From the NCBI GenBank assembly GCA_026413225.1, contig CM048553.1, forward strand, positions 146,437,690 to 146,501,689: 64,000 nt of DNA. Reading direction: 5' to 3'. The notes under the pieces were generated by a model, which searched no databases, had not been told where the DNA came from, and saw only the letters and a list, made by a program, of their open reading frames with translations. The stretch comes from Otis tarda (taxonomy: Eukaryota; Chordata; Aves; Otidiformes; Otididae). Numbering within the stretch: the first letter of the stretch is position 1; every line of letters begins with the position of its first letter. The translations under genes were made by a program, and so were the position numbers. Positions 1 through 11,284 of the stretch are shown one piece after another.

Positions 1-1927
1 TATATTTCTTTAGTGAAATTTTTCTTCTATTTATCTGTGTAGTTACAAATATTGATGGCTTATGCATGTTGATCCATTGAATTTAGCACACAGTTAAAAC
101 CCGTGTGTGATCAGATAAAGAATTATAAATATTTGTGACTTACAAATAATTTAGTGTCTATGAAAAGTTGAACATCAACAAAGCCAGTAATTATTTTAAA
201 AATAAGCAATAAATGAATTGTATAAAACATTTTTAACAAGAAAAGGAGTAAGAGAATATGTGTTTTAATCGTGATGAAAACTCATGTGCCTCATTTAAGT
301 GATTACATAGAAGAATGCATTGCATTTCATCCTAATTTGTTATGAGGAATATTTACAAACTTCCTCTACAACACAGTTTACAATATTCCCTCACATCTGT
401 TAGTGTTATTTCCACTATAGATAAATCCACAGAAAATATTGATGGTAATATTCTTTAAACATTTATTTTATTGTCCTAAGGTCTCTGAAATTGTGTATCC
501 TAAGTGTTCTCTTCATTTGTTCATTTTCATGTACTTTGTTTCACCATTATTTTCTAGACTTGATAGTAGCCTTAAGTGATGCTCTCTACATCAAATATCT
601 CTGACATTTATGCTTCCAGTCCTACTCAGCTGGAAGGCCTACCTCTGCACAGTAAATTTCCTCTAAATAGCATGCACTATTTCCCTACCTCCCACTGTTC
701 ACCTGGCATGTCATAGATTGCCAATCAGTGAGATTTTTTTCTCCTTTGTACTTTTATCAGCCTGTGTCATATGGATTTTCAAGTGATATGCCCTACATTA
801 GGTGCCCATAAAGTGCTTCTGCTTTGATTTTTTGTGCACTAAATATTAGCAGGCATGATTGCTGCAACTTCACCTTTTGCATGAATTATTATAACTTTTT
901 CCCCTTCATCTAAAGAAATAACATTTCCAGAAGCAGTGCTCTGGCCAATTCTTTAAGACGCTGAATGCCTTGAAAAATAGTGAGCAGTCCTTCCTCACCT
1001 TGGAATTACAGATATTGCCTGACAACACTTCCTGAAAGATTAGACACTGAAAAAAAAAAAGAAAATATTATGCTGTATATGCAATTTTTAACACCAAGTA
1101 TATTCTAAATGAAACAACACATTTCAGCCAAAAAGTCTTTTCACAGTTCTGATACAGCTTACATTAAGTCTCCTACTTCAATTCATCTTTGAATTGTACT
1201 GTATCCATAATATCAGTCAGACTATTCTTAAATCATTCAAGAACATCCTTTCAAGTGCAAGAGTCTCAGCAGACTCTTCCCTTTTATAGTTTTGCTGTAA
1301 AAGGGTATTGTAACATTTTCCTATTTGTCTCTTCCAAGCAGTGCTTTCCCACGTCATGCACAAAGAAGTAGTAAAAAAATGGCTGTAGCCATGTATGATT
1401 GAGAAAAGCTGATACCAGCACTCTTGAGGCCGCTGTGTTTCAAAGGATTTGAAAGTTTGTTTTGATAAAAGATAAAGGGACCAAAGTTCAAGTTCTGTGA
1501 TCAGAGGCAAAACAAAAAGGGTATCTTCTGATAAGCTTCACTTGTTAGCTTTGGACTGTGTGCACTCAGACTGTGAAAGTTGCCAGCATGGTTAAGGTGG
1601 ATAAGAAAATGAGTGACACAAAGAAAATAAGGGCCACAAAGAAAGTCAGATGAGAAATATATGAGTACTTGTCAATGGTGGGAATTGTAGGAGAACTGAA
1701 TCTGCTTTAGCATGCCTAACTGATTTGTACAACAAATATTTCATAGGCATGAGCCACGCAAAATGCAGTACTTGCAGTGTTCCTAAACAGGTAATGCTTA
1801 CCTATAAAAAGGGAGAATCACCCTATGAAGAGTTTATGGAATGGTTTCACCTGCATATATCCTCTCCAAGACACTCTTTATTTTTTATGAAGCCCATGAA
1901 GCTCCGAGATTTGAATTTGATTCTGCA
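1..1927. other. AT-rich unique sequence, no gene recognised
   Basis: The stretch is AT-rich with short homopolymer runs, such as an A tract near 1050. The open frames here are under about 100 codons and show no recognisable domain. No CR1 tail, LTR end or RNA gene was seen. Confidence 0.6.
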
Positions 1928-2280
1928 AATCACAGGATCACAGTAAAACTCAGCCTGGAAGAGACTCCCAAAAGTTATCTGGTCTGACCTGTTCAAGGCA
2001 GGTTTAATTTCAAAGTTGGATCAATTTGTTCAGCTTCTTGTCATGGCATATATTCCAGCCCCCTTACTACCTTGGTGGCTCTTCACTGGACTTTCTCCAG
2101 ATCGTCAGCACCTGTCTTGTAGAGAGTGGCCTGAAACTGGATCTGATACTCCAGGTACAGCTTTGCAAGTGCTCTGTGAAGAGAAATAGTCACCCTCTTT
2201 TGACCAGCTGGTCACAGTCTTTTTTGATGAAACCCAGTATGCTGTTACTGTTTGTTCCCACAAGATGACATGTAAGAGCT
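1928..2280 (-). mobile_element. Old CR1 LINE fragment, antisense
   Basis: The piece begins with a decayed CR1 3' terminal repeat (aatcacaggatcacag at 1928). It continues, read as the reverse complement, through the CR1 ORF2 C-terminal coding segment. The stretch around 2040-2130 (ccttactaccttggtggctc, then the ctggactttctccag-like segment) and the one at 2145-2250 (actccaggtacag, then ctggtcacagtc) match the CR1 order of landmarks that is better preserved in the younger copies at 28-30 kb. A piece between the 3' repeat and the coding part is missing. Many substitutions and stop codons mark it as an ancient copy. The right-hand boundary is uncertain by about 50 bp. Confidence 0.72.
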
Positions 2281-5046
2281 GTCTGACATTCCTGGAATTC
2301 CTCTTTGCCCAGTTTTCACCCATTTATGCTCTTCCTCACTCCAGAAATGAAGTAATGACCCACTGAAACTTAAACTGCTCTCCTTGTAAGGTTGCCATCA
2401 GGAAAGCTGGCACATGTAAGAAGTCACTAATAAACCCAGTATTTAAATCCAAACATCTGTGATGTAAAAGCATAGAAATGCAGGCTGCAATGACAAAGAA
2501 CTTGTCTGAATGACAGCCTACTGCTTTTTGATTGAGCTTTTTCAACTGAGAATATCTCTGTAGGGATTTTAACATGTTCCCTGCTTGCACCAGGGCTACC
2601 TCCATTGAGTGGATCTGTAATTTTCTCTAATTTCCCCTTTGATATGATGTATAGTAGCTAGTTAGATAGGGGTCTAAATAACTTTACTTTGCTAAGATAA
2701 TCTTTCATTTGTTAAGCTTACTTCAGAATCTGCCTGCTATCACGTTTTAGATACCATAAACATAATATGGGTACAAAAAAAAAAAAAAAGATGTGCAGTA
2801 TTTAGTACATTCTTTATAATATCATTTTTTTTTTCTGTTTGTTCTGTAGTCTCTTAGGAATTAGAAACACTTCTGTAGTTTCCTTTTAAAATGGGCAATG
2901 ATCATACACTTAGTATGGTCCTCAATAACATAAAATTATAAAGTTGCAGTTTAGAGAACCATTAAGTAACAGAATCTGATAAATACTCTTAGAAAAGTGA
3001 GAAGTCCATTAAAAAAAACAAGTTTTATAACTGGCAGCTGATCACACTTAAAATGAAGATTCACTTATCATTTTAGTGTCTGTCTTTAATGAATTAATCT
3101 TCTAATTTTATTTTGTCATTTTTTTCTTTGAGCTTTTTCCTTGGCAGGCTTCCTTTTCTAACAATTTATCTTGTGGTAGCTCCTTAAATAAATTTTCATA
3201 CATGTCCTGCCCTGAAGATTAATCAATTTAAAATGACAGCCAAAGGGAGAGAAGAATAGTGCTCTTCTTTAAAGATTTGTAATTTTTTTTTTCCCTGGCT
3301 TATCTGGTGGTAGTTCTAAGCAGATTTTTAATCAGTTAGCACTGATTTAGATAGTTGAGGTATTCAGTGTTGCCTTACTAAGTCCTCATGCAATGTTAAG
3401 AAAAATAGACCCTTTAACGCTTTCCAGCACACATTCAGCTCAGTCTATATTTCATAATATTGCAGTTTTGAAAAGAAGTATAGCATAGTGAAATATATTT
3501 ATTTTGTGTGTGTTTATTAATACTCACTTGCACAGTATGAAAAATGTAAACTAAACAAAACAATTGACTGAATGTGTTATGAAAAATTACCTAGGAATGA
3601 ATATATAATTGCTTTCAAAGGATTATTCCTTTGTAACTACATTGTGCAAATTTCTATTACGCAATTCCACATTTGAGATTTGTAATTCAAAATCAGAAGT
3701 AAAATCCTGTGGTACTGGAGAGGATGTGAACAGAATGTTAAATATAGACATTTTCTCCATTAGCCTCTTGCAGTTCCATTTTCTGTTCCATTAACTTTCA
3801 AGCTTTTGCATCTTGAATCACAGGTTGATTTCTAAACAACTGACAATCAGAGTTTTAAGCCTTATACGATGTTTATACAGAAATCTGTGATGCTCAACTC
3901 AACTCCCCCATCGTTGCATCTCCGAGCTGAGAATGAAGACAACAAGCTGCTCTAAACTGTCATTAGTCATGCGTGACAGCTCAGAGGTGTCTACTGGTTT
4001 AGACTGAGCATTCTGAAGTAAATGCTTTTATAGCCATACAACCTTGAGAAATACTGAAAGTATGGGTAAAGAGGGTGAAGGACAGCATTTACAAAGTGGT
4101 TCTAAGAGATTACAGAAATCAGTTCTGAACAAAATGTACTACACAGGTGCTTGCAATGATGCATATCTGAAGCACCCTTGAGATTTCAGTGAGCAAGAGC
4201 ACTGTCTGCTAGTATAAACACCTCGCAGAATATTTCTGCATATAGAATTTGTTGTGAAGAAGCATATGTACCTAATTATTGCTTAGGATACAAGATGCAA
4301 ACATTGTAGTGATAGTAAAAATTTAAAAAATACTAGTAAGCTGTAGCCTAATCATGTAACCATAAGCCAGAGTCATATCCTCTGTTTAGGAAGCTGTCTA
4401 GGCTTTCTTGGAAACTAGTAGCCCTCTTCCAAGATGTGATTCATTTCACTCGTGTGTCTCTTTCTCTTCGCTGGTCATTCAAAGGATCCAAACAAGTAAG
4501 ACCCTAATCATAAGATACCCAACATTCACTAAAAGAAATACTACCTCTGAATATATTAACTGGAATAAAGACATTAGATATTAGATCTCGTTCATGAATG
4601 ATCTAACCACCAAACTATGACAGTTCTGTGATAGGTTTCTCTTAGTTTCTTCTCATAAAGTTCTTTCTCTTCATAAGAATTCTTTCAATACACACAGAAC
4701 ATGAACAAGTTCATGACTTGAGACTGTATTTGGAAGTTTTTAATGACCATAATCAAAATATTTTGCAATATATAAGCTGAAAGTTCAGGAAAACAATAGT
4801 GTGCTAAGGAGAATTACATGACTCAAAAGATCTTTCTTAATTTATTTTTTTTTGTCTAAAATGCATTTCTTAGAGCATTTACAGTGAATGAAATCTAAAT
4901 ACCTGCAATGAGAAAAAGAATGCTTATATTTTGATTATTGGTTGTTTTTTTTTTCTTGTGCCAATACCTAAATTTCTGTGGATATTTCAAAAGCTCTGTA
5001 CAGCACAGCATATGTTAAGTACTTTGCAGGGAACAGTCTTTGGGCT
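2281..5046. other. AT-rich unique sequence, no gene recognised
   Basis: The sequence is AT-rich, with A or T tracts near 2775, 2825 and 4905. The open frames are short and show no domain. A somewhat more GC-balanced patch at about 3890-4010 has no recognised identity. The stretch ends at the antisense LTR that starts at 5047. Confidence 0.55.
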
Positions 5047-5286
5047 TGTTGTAGTTTAGCCCCGATTGGGACCAGACTATGCAGTCTCTCTCTCACTCCC
5101 CCCACCATCTGAGAGAATAGGGAGAGATCATATAAGAAAAAAAGGCTTGAGGTTTTGAGACAGGGAGGAATCCTTAAAGTTACCATTACAGGCAAAACAG
5201 ACTCAGTGTCTTCAACCTGGGGAAAACTATTCATTTATTTCTAAAAAAAAAACCAGGATAATGAGAAAGAGAACAAGATAACCTCC
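5047..5286 (-). mobile_element. 3' part of antisense family-A LTR, split by nested LTR
   Basis: Read on the minus strand, this is the last roughly 240 bp of a family-A LTR and ends in ctacaaca. It aligns in inverted orientation with 6150-6387 of the neighbouring plus-strand LTR. Shared landmarks are the AATAAA-like signal, the gtctgttttgcc block, the gggagtgagagagaga block and ggtcccaatcggggct. The rest of the same LTR resumes at 6393, so the two pieces are one element interrupted by the 5287-6387 insertion. A GGCT at 5043-5046 is matched by GGCT at 7307-7310, probably the remains of its target duplication. Confidence 0.85.
5282..5286. repeat. 5-bp target site duplication (CCTCC), left copy
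   Basis: CCTCC directly precedes the plus-strand LTR and recurs at 6388-6392 directly after it. The antisense host LTR needs only one copy to be continuous, which makes this a genuine target duplication. Confidence 0.85.
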
Positions 5287-5458
5287 CGTTGTGGTTTTGT
5301 TTAGTGAGCGGGGGCCTAAGGTGGTAGCTTCTGTAGGAAACTGCTAGAAGTCGCTCCCCTTTGTTCAGTGGACTTGGCCGGGCCTAGGGTGGACCCGCTG
5401 CTGGCCAAGGCTGAGCTGATTGGTAGCAGAATGTTCCGTGATAACACCTCTGCGATAA

Positions 5459-5468
5459 CGTATTTAAG
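5459..5468 (+). promoter_or_regulatory. TATA-like box of the LTR
   Basis: The sequence gtatttaaga lies about 175 bp into the LTR. It is kept as tatttaag in the copies at 7120-7130 and 59420-59430 (both antisense), and as the variant tgtttaag at 47425. Its place downstream of the GC-rich 5' part suits the core promoter of the LTR. Activity cannot be judged from sequence. Confidence 0.5.
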
Positions 5469-5717
5469 AAGGGGAAAACAGAAAAAAAAAAAAAAAAGAG
5501 AAGAGAAGATGTGAAGAAGCTGAGTAGGGGCAGAGGTGCAGAGGGGGAGCGCAGGCCTCATGGGCCTCTTGCCAGGCGGCCGACTGGGCCCGACTCGGCC
5601 TGGCCTGGCTGCAAGAAGTGGAGAGGAGATGAGCTGCATGATGTTAAGAGATTCTGAGAGATGTCTGCCAGCCTGTTGTGAAGAACTTTTCTTGTGAGAG
5701 GAACGGCTGCAGATGCC

Positions 5718-5726
5718 AAGGTCAGT
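5718..5726 (+). promoter_or_regulatory. Conserved splice-donor-like site in LTR
   Basis: AAG/GTCAGT is a strong match to the vertebrate 5' splice site. It is kept in the other family-A copies: 47685-47693 on plus, about 6859-6867 on minus and about 19699-19707 on minus. It lies about 260 bp downstream of the TATA-like box, so a transcript started in the LTR could splice out of it. This is inference only. Confidence 0.35.
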
Positions 5727-6199
5727 TCAGAAGGAGGGGGAAGAGTAATGCAGCTCCTGGCCAAGACTCCCCTGCAGCCTGTGGTGATGACCATGGTGGA
5801 GCAGGTTGTCCCCCTGCAACCCATGGAGGTCCACAGAGGAGCAGAGATCCACTTGGAGCCCGTGAAGGACCCCACACCAGGGGAGGTGGATGCCTGAAGG
5901 CGGCTGTGGCCCATGGAGGGCCTGCTGGGGCAGCCGTTCTGGAGAGACTGAACTCTGTGGAAGAGATGACCCACGCCGGAGCAGTTTCACGAAGGACTGT
6001 GGCATATGGGTGGGACCCCACAATGGAGCAGGGGAGGAATGTGAGGAGTTCTTCCCCCAACCATGAAGCAGCGGTGTAAAAAATGTGTGATGAACTGACT
6101 GCAATCCCCACTCCCTCTTGGGGATTGTTAAGCTTGGGAAGAGGGAGGGGTGGATGGAGGTTATCTTGTTCTCTGTCTCATTATCCTGCTATTTGTAGT

Positions 6200-6205
6200 A
6201 ATAAA
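6200..6205 (+). terminator. Polyadenylation signal AATAAA of the LTR
   Basis: AATAAA lies about 914 bp into the 1101-bp LTR. It is followed by T-rich and GT-containing sequence. The distance from the TATA-like box implies an R region of roughly 700 bp, which is long. Confidence 0.5.
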
Positions 6206-6387
6206 TGAATAGTTTTCCCCAAGTCGAGTCTGTTTTGCCCGTAACGGTAACTTTAAGGATTTCTCCCTGTCCTTGTCTCAAACCTCGAGCCGTTTTTCTT
6301 ATATTATGTCCCCCTATTCTCTCGAAGTGTGGGGGGAGTGAGAGAGAGACTGCGTCGTCTGGTCCCAATCGGGGCTGAACTATGACA

Positions 6388-6392
6388 CCTCC
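6388..6392. repeat. 5-bp target site duplication (CCTCC), right copy
   Basis: It matches 5282-5286 exactly and follows the CA end of the plus-strand LTR. Confidence 0.85.
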
Positions 6393-7306
6393 CCACACCC
6401 CTCCCTCTTCCTGGGTTTAACATTATTTTTACCACCTTCCCCCCCTGAGCAGCATAGGGGGGAAGAGGGAATGGGGGTTACAGTCAGTTAATCAAATGTT
6501 GTTTCACACAGCTGCTTCATCATCAGGGGAAGAACTACTCACATTCCTCTCCTGCTCCATCGTGGGGTCCCACCCATGGGCTACAGTCCTTTGTGAAACT
6601 GCTCCAACGTGTGTCATTTCTTCCACAGGGTGCAGTCCCTCCAGAATGGCTGCCCCAGTGCAGGCCCTCCATGGGCCACAGCCTCCTTCAGGCACCCACC
6701 TGCCCCAACGTGGGGTCCTCCATGGGCTGCAGGTGGATCTCTGCTCCTCCATGGACCTCCATGGGTTGCAGGGGGACAACCTGCTCCACCATGGTCATCA
6801 CCACAGGCTGCAGGGGAGTTCTGTCCAGGAGCAGCATTACTCCTCCCACTCCTTCTTCACTGACCTTGGTATCTGCAGCTGTTCCTCTCACCAGAAATTC
6901 TTTGCAACAGGCAGGCAGGCAGGCACCTCTTAGGTTCTCTTCACATCTCATCTCCTCTCCACTTCTTGCAGGCAGTCTAGGCTGAGCCGGGCCCAGATGG
7001 CCTCCTGGCAGGAGGCCAGAGGGTGAGGCCTGCAAGGACCACAAGGCTCATGCCTCCCCCTCTCTGCCCCTGCTCAGTGTCTTCACATTTTCTCTCCTTT
7101 TTTTTTTTTTCCTGTTTTTCCCCTTCTTAAATACGTTATTGCAGAGGCATTATCATGGAATATCTGCTACCAATTGGCTCGGCCTTGGCCAGCAGTGCTT
7201 CCGCCCTCGGCCCGGCTGAGTCCACTGAACAAAGGGGAGCAACTTCTAGCAGTTTCCTACAGAAGCTGCCACTGTAGCCCCCTCCTCACTAAACAAAACC
7301 AGAATA
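6388..7306 (-). mobile_element. 5' part of antisense family-A LTR, split by nested LTR
   Basis: Read on the minus strand this holds the start of the LTR (ttctggttttgtttagtgagg from 7306) down to the point where the plus-strand LTR inserted. The left fragment at 5047-5286 completes it. The first five bases (6388-6392) are the second copy of the CCTCC target duplication. Landmarks seen in antisense are ccccttcttaaatacg near 7120 (TATA-like region), ctgaccttgg near 6862 (splice-donor-like site) and the ccatggg-rich middle at 6570-6800. The four terminal bases differ from the ideal ACA end. Confidence 0.87.
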
Positions 7307-7311
7307 GGCTT

Positions 7312-8290
7312 ATAGCATCTTCTGTTGTTGATTTATTTGTATTTCCTCACAAAGGTGGCTAAAGAACAAACTGAAAGTCTCATTTAAGACCAAAATTGGT
7401 TTTTATTAAATCTAATTAACTGAATTATATATTATGTAATATTATATATATTTAACTATATTTCTTATTCTTTGTGTTGCCAATACCTTTATTCTGCATA
7501 TTCTTGGACTTCTTTCACTTTGATTACTAAAATTCTTCATATGAAAATAATATATCATAACTTGTTTAAATTTAATATTCCAACTTTCTCTGATGTCTAC
7601 TACAGAATTTTAAGTTTCATTATGAACATTTTTATTCTTTTGTTGCTGGATATTCAGCATTTTACAGATGGCCTTTTCTGTCTGAAATATGCTGCAAGAT
7701 CACATTTTTACTGTTGTCTCTCTCCATTGACTGTATTTGGGAGCTGGGCAGCTTTATATTCTTTTAGCATCTGTGAATGCCTGTGTGTTTTCTTAGATTC
7801 AGTAGCCTTTTTGGGCTTGTTTCTTTGTACCCTTTGATCAGCTATGTCATTCTCCATTTTTACCACAAAGAACTGTGATTACATAGAAGATCTAGCCCTC
7901 TTTTTCCACATTTCATATTCTCCCTTACACTAAATACAAGGGTAGTTCATCAAAAGAACTCAAATTGTAATCTCAATAGACACATTCATGTTTCATCCTC
8001 ATGATGTTTCAAAGTGTATTCATATTTTGAATATATTCATTCCTTCCTATGAGGAAAACTTACAGTCTATGTGATTCCTTATATAACTTGGTGGTTTTTT
8101 TTTTTTTTCCCATTTGCAATACAGAGGATAGGGAACCGAATGACATAACTGTACTATAGTACAATATAAAAGATTATTGCCCTTATGAGTAATTTTTCCT
8201 TAGTCTTCAATGACATAAAGAAGTATTTCTTTATCTTATTTGTTAAAATTGTTATTCATATGACATTTTTTTTAATTGTTGATTTGATTT
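7312..8290. other. AT-rich unique sequence, no gene recognised
   Basis: The sequence is AT-rich, with a T tract near 8096-8110. A frame of 121 codons at 7472-7837 encodes a hydrophobic, Phe/Leu/Tyr-rich string with no recognisable domain and is probably chance. Confidence 0.55.
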
Positions 8291-8518
8291 TGTATTTGGT
8301 TTGCATGGCAAGGTTTTGGTAGTGGGGGGGCTACAGGGATGGTTTCTGTGAGAAGGTACTAGAAGCTTTCCGTATGTTCAATACAGTCAGTGCCAGCTAG
8401 CTCCAGGTCAGACCTGCCGCAGGCCAAGGCTGAGCCCATCAGCAATGGTGGTAGCACTACTGTGATAACATATTTAAGAAGGTGGAGGGGAAACTTTGCA
8501 ACACCAGCAGCAATTCAC
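8291..8518 (+). mobile_element. 5' fragment of an older family-A-related LTR
   Basis: The fragment contains tttgcatggcaaggttttgg, then a run of Gs with ctacagggatgg, then ggccaaggctgagcccatcagcaatgg, tgataacatatttaagaagg and a GC-mixed tail. The same order (G-run, ggccaaggc-gagcc, gtgataac, TATA-like tatttaagaagg) is found in the family-A LTRs, but with much greater divergence. This is a related, older subfamily like the one at 26.2 kb. It is cut off about 55 bp after the TATA-like site. The 3' part is missing, and no target duplication was found. Confidence 0.72.
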
Positions 8519-9119
8519 CTTATTTTTTGACGGAAGTTAGGCCATCCCTAGTTTGACACTCTGTGATGATGTAATTATGCATTTGAATTATTTCCTGTGA
8601 GAAATATACCAAACCATGCAACTACGAAACATAGTTTACCACGGAGAAAGAACATAAAGTACCTGTCAGAGAACTTAAATCACTTCAAAAATTTATTAAT
8701 CTAACTAATCAAGACAGAAAGATAAAATAAAATGTTAGTGAAATTTCTTATGTGATATTTCACTTTGTTCTTAGTTCTGATGCATCAGCTTATGATAAAA
8801 ACAAAATGACTATAGGAACGAAATCACTGTCATGGTTAGTAATGTTGGGCAGTCTTTCAGGAGGAGGAGGAATTTGGTCTTTAAACATAACTTTTATTCT
8901 GTCATATGTCTCTAGGGCAAGAAGCAGAAACTATACATTTATTTCTATCCTACTAACATAATAATAGATTTGATTTCACACATTAGTACAGGTGAACACT
9001 GAGAGAGGAAAAAAAAACTGAAACAAAAACTTTTAATAAATTTTGTACCTCTGGTGTTTCTTTGAAATGTTCTCAGGTACAAGAAAAGCAAGAAGATGAG
9101 CATGTGTTTCCTATGGTAA
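8519..9119. other. AT-rich unique sequence, no gene recognised
   Basis: The sequence is AT-rich and contains only frames shorter than 70 codons without a recognisable domain. An A tract lies near 9011. Confidence 0.55.
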
Positions 9120-9573
9120 TATCCTGATTCTGGCTAGGATAGAGTTAATTTTCACCAGAGCTTGGAGATGAGCTGGAACCCATGGCATCTGTAGCTGGGG
9201 AACACAACTGGGATAGCCTACCCAAATTGGCCAAAGGGCTATTTGATACCATGTGATGTCATGTTCAGTATATAAAGTGGGGACAGTGCTCAGGGGCAGG
9301 TTTTTCTTACTTGGAGGTGAGTCAGGATCCACCACGAGCTATTGTACTATAGATCGTGTGCTTAGTATATTCTGGCATTGTTTTTATTTTCCCTCTCTAT
9401 TTTCTCTTCCTTTGCTGTTTTGTTAAACTCTTTTTATCCCAACCCCTGAGTTTTGCTTTGTTTTCTTTTTTTTTTCCTCCCAATTGTCCTCCCTATCCCA
9501 CTGGGAAAGCAGGGAGAGAATGAGTGAGTAACTTTGTGGTAATTTAGCTGCTGAGCAGAGCTAACCCATGACA
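9120..9573 (+). mobile_element. Family-B solo LTR, about 450 bp
   Basis: This resembles a second, widespread avian LTR type. Landmarks in order are tctggctaggatagagttaa near 9128, the ggccaaagggctatttgata block near 9229, a tatgtgatgtcatg-like block leading to the TATA-like cagtatataaagtgggg near 9265, a T-rich stretch after tgttaaactctttttatccc near 9422, a gggagagaatgagtgagt block and the end ctaacccatgaca at 9573. The copy at 27.3 kb shares the first and middle blocks. Ends are imperfect and flanking 5-bp duplications are not recognisable, which suggests an old insertion. No internal viral sequence adjoins it. Confidence 0.75.
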
Positions 9574-9852
9574 GAGGTTTATGACATATCTGCATGGTCA
9601 TACATAGAGATACATCCTAAAGATCACATACAGATTTTGTACTTTCCTCTGATATATATAATTTTAATTAGTGCAAGTACAGATATTTTCTCTCTTGATG
9701 CTGTATTCAGTCTCTTGATCAGCAAAATGAAAAACAGTATGTGTAATTTTTTTTTTAATATCTTATAATGAGGAAATATTTTATAGCTTCAAGATCAGAG
9801 GAACTAATAGTCATACATAAACTGGCAATGATAATGATTTATCATTATTTGC

Positions 9853-10508
9853 TGAATAGTCCCAGCTTTCTCAGTCTTTCCACATCTGTAGAGGTGCTCT
9901 AGTCCCTTAAACATCTTAGTGTCAATTTGCTGGTCTCTCTCTCTAGTAAATCCACATCTCTCTTGTACTGGGAAGTCCAGAATTGGGCACAGGACTCCAA
10001 GTACAGCCTCATCAGTGTTGAGGAAGGATCACTGCCCTCAGTCTGTTAGCAGCACTCCTTCTAATGCAGCCCAGGATAGCACTAGCCTTATTTTCAGCAA
10101 AGGCACATTGCTGGCTCATGTTGGTGTACACCAGGAGCACCAGGGCCTTTTCTGCCAAGCAGCTTTCTAGCGAGTAGACCCCCAGTATATTCTGGTTCAT
10201 GGTGGTGTTGCTCTCTAGCTATGGGAATTTGTACTTCCACTTGTTGAACCTCAAACACTCAGTTTGGTGTCATCTGCAAACCTGCTGAGGGCACACTCCC
10301 ATTGTCCAGATCATTTGTCAAGACGTTAAGCAAAACTGTACCCGGTATTGACCCATGGAGTACACCGTTAGTGACTTGTCTCTCACTAGTCTTTGTGACA
10401 CTGATCACCACCCTCTGGTCCTGGCTGTTCAGACAGTTTTCATTCCAATACATCCCATATTTGAACAGAATAACCTTGTGGGCTTGTAGTTTGCCTTGGA
10501 GTAGTTAG
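9853..10508 (-). mobile_element. Decayed CR1 LINE fragment, antisense
   Basis: Reverse-complement CR1 ORF2 landmarks run in order. They are ttctcagtctttccacatc and gaggtgctctagtcccttaa near 9870-9910, the tcttgtactgggaagtcc block near 9963, ctaatgcagcccaggatagc near 10061, gcacattgctggctcatg near 10104, the caccaggagcacc block, ttggtgtcatctgcaaacct near 10263, then tgacccatggagtacacc near 10349. The 3' terminal repeat is missing at the left, and short internal deletions are evident between about 10230 and 10260. Stops and indels break ORF2. It is an old copy, more diverged than those at 28-30 kb. Confidence 0.82.
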
Positions 10509-11203
10509 AATTGCCAATTGGATCAATCAAATTTCCCAGTAAATGTGCAATGTGAAGTTAAAATCTGTGGAGTATACGCAAAAAGAGTAATAATCCTGTG
10601 ACTAGAACTGTCAAGTGGATTAAATATATGAGGAATGGTAATATAGGATAACAATCTAAACTTTCATAGATTAAACAGACACAGTTTGGAATTTGTATTT
10701 TCAATCTGTATTTCCAGAGGATATTAGTACAGATTTTTAACATCTACAGTTGGATCCCAGGCCACATGAACATACAAGTCATTAAAGGAATACAACATAT
10801 TACAGTTATTTACACATTGGGATATTCTTCAGTATCTTTAAAGAGATTGATTTCTCTTTCTGGATAGAGTCTTTCAGAAGCAGCCATTTTTCTGTTGTGC
10901 TCAGTATGTTACAATATTTTGCACCTGTACAAGTTTGCTAAGTCTGTTGACAACTTTAAAGATTTCAAATAAGATACTTTCTCATCTACATTTGGATTTC
11001 ATCCCAGAAACTGTCAGAATCTGTTAAAACTAACTAGTGAGTTTATTATTCATAGTTCTCATAAATAGATCCAAAAAAAATGTGAAGCAGCTGTAAGAGT
11101 AATATTCAAGATAATCTGAAAACAAGTGTAAGTATAAACAATTGGTGCAGAACAATACACTTCAATGGAGAGGTGAAGACAGATACACTTTATGAACACA
11201 GAT

Positions 11204-11284
11204 CTGAGTCTGTTCAGATAAATGTAGTTGCAAATATACTCTGAACTGAGTCTGTTCAGATAAATGTGATTGCAAATATACTCT
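11204..11284. repeat. Tandem duplication of a 42-bp unit (two copies)
   Basis: The unit beginning ctgagtctgttcagataaat occurs at 11204 and again at 11246, each followed by ..gcaaatatactct. The copies differ by only a few bases, so the duplication is fairly recent. Confidence 0.85.

Larger units (their letters stand above)
5287..6387 (+). mobile_element. Full-length family-A solo LTR (1101 bp, ERVL-like), nested
   Basis: This is a complete LTR that runs from a mutated TGTT start (cgttgtggttttg) to gaactatgaca. It is flanked by perfect 5-bp CCTCC duplications; 5-bp duplications are typical of class III (ERVL) elements, so that class is an inference. Internal landmarks in order are a TATA-like tatttaag at 5461, an A-rich tract near 5490, a splice-donor-like AAG/GTCAGT at 5718-5726, a GC-rich middle with repeated ccatgg...gagcag motifs at about 5790-6050, and AATAAA at 6200. 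It was inserted into an antisense LTR of the same family. No primer-binding site or viral gene follows, so it is a solo LTR. Several frames stay open across the GC-rich middle, but none resembles a known protein. Confidence 0.88.

Noticed and set aside
5558..6111. Several overlapping open frames of 125-138 codons on both strands
   Set aside because: They lie in the GC-rich, stop-poor middle of the LTR. They are open in many frames at once and match no known protein. The same region in the other LTR copies is interrupted at different places.
6496..7044. Open frames up to 145 codons in the antisense LTR
   Set aside because: They have the same cause: stop-poor LTR sequence read in several frames, with no gag, pol or env resemblance.
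5287..7306. Possible full provirus made of two LTRs
   Set aside because: The two LTRs are in opposite directions with no internal viral region between them. The target duplication shows one is nested in the other.
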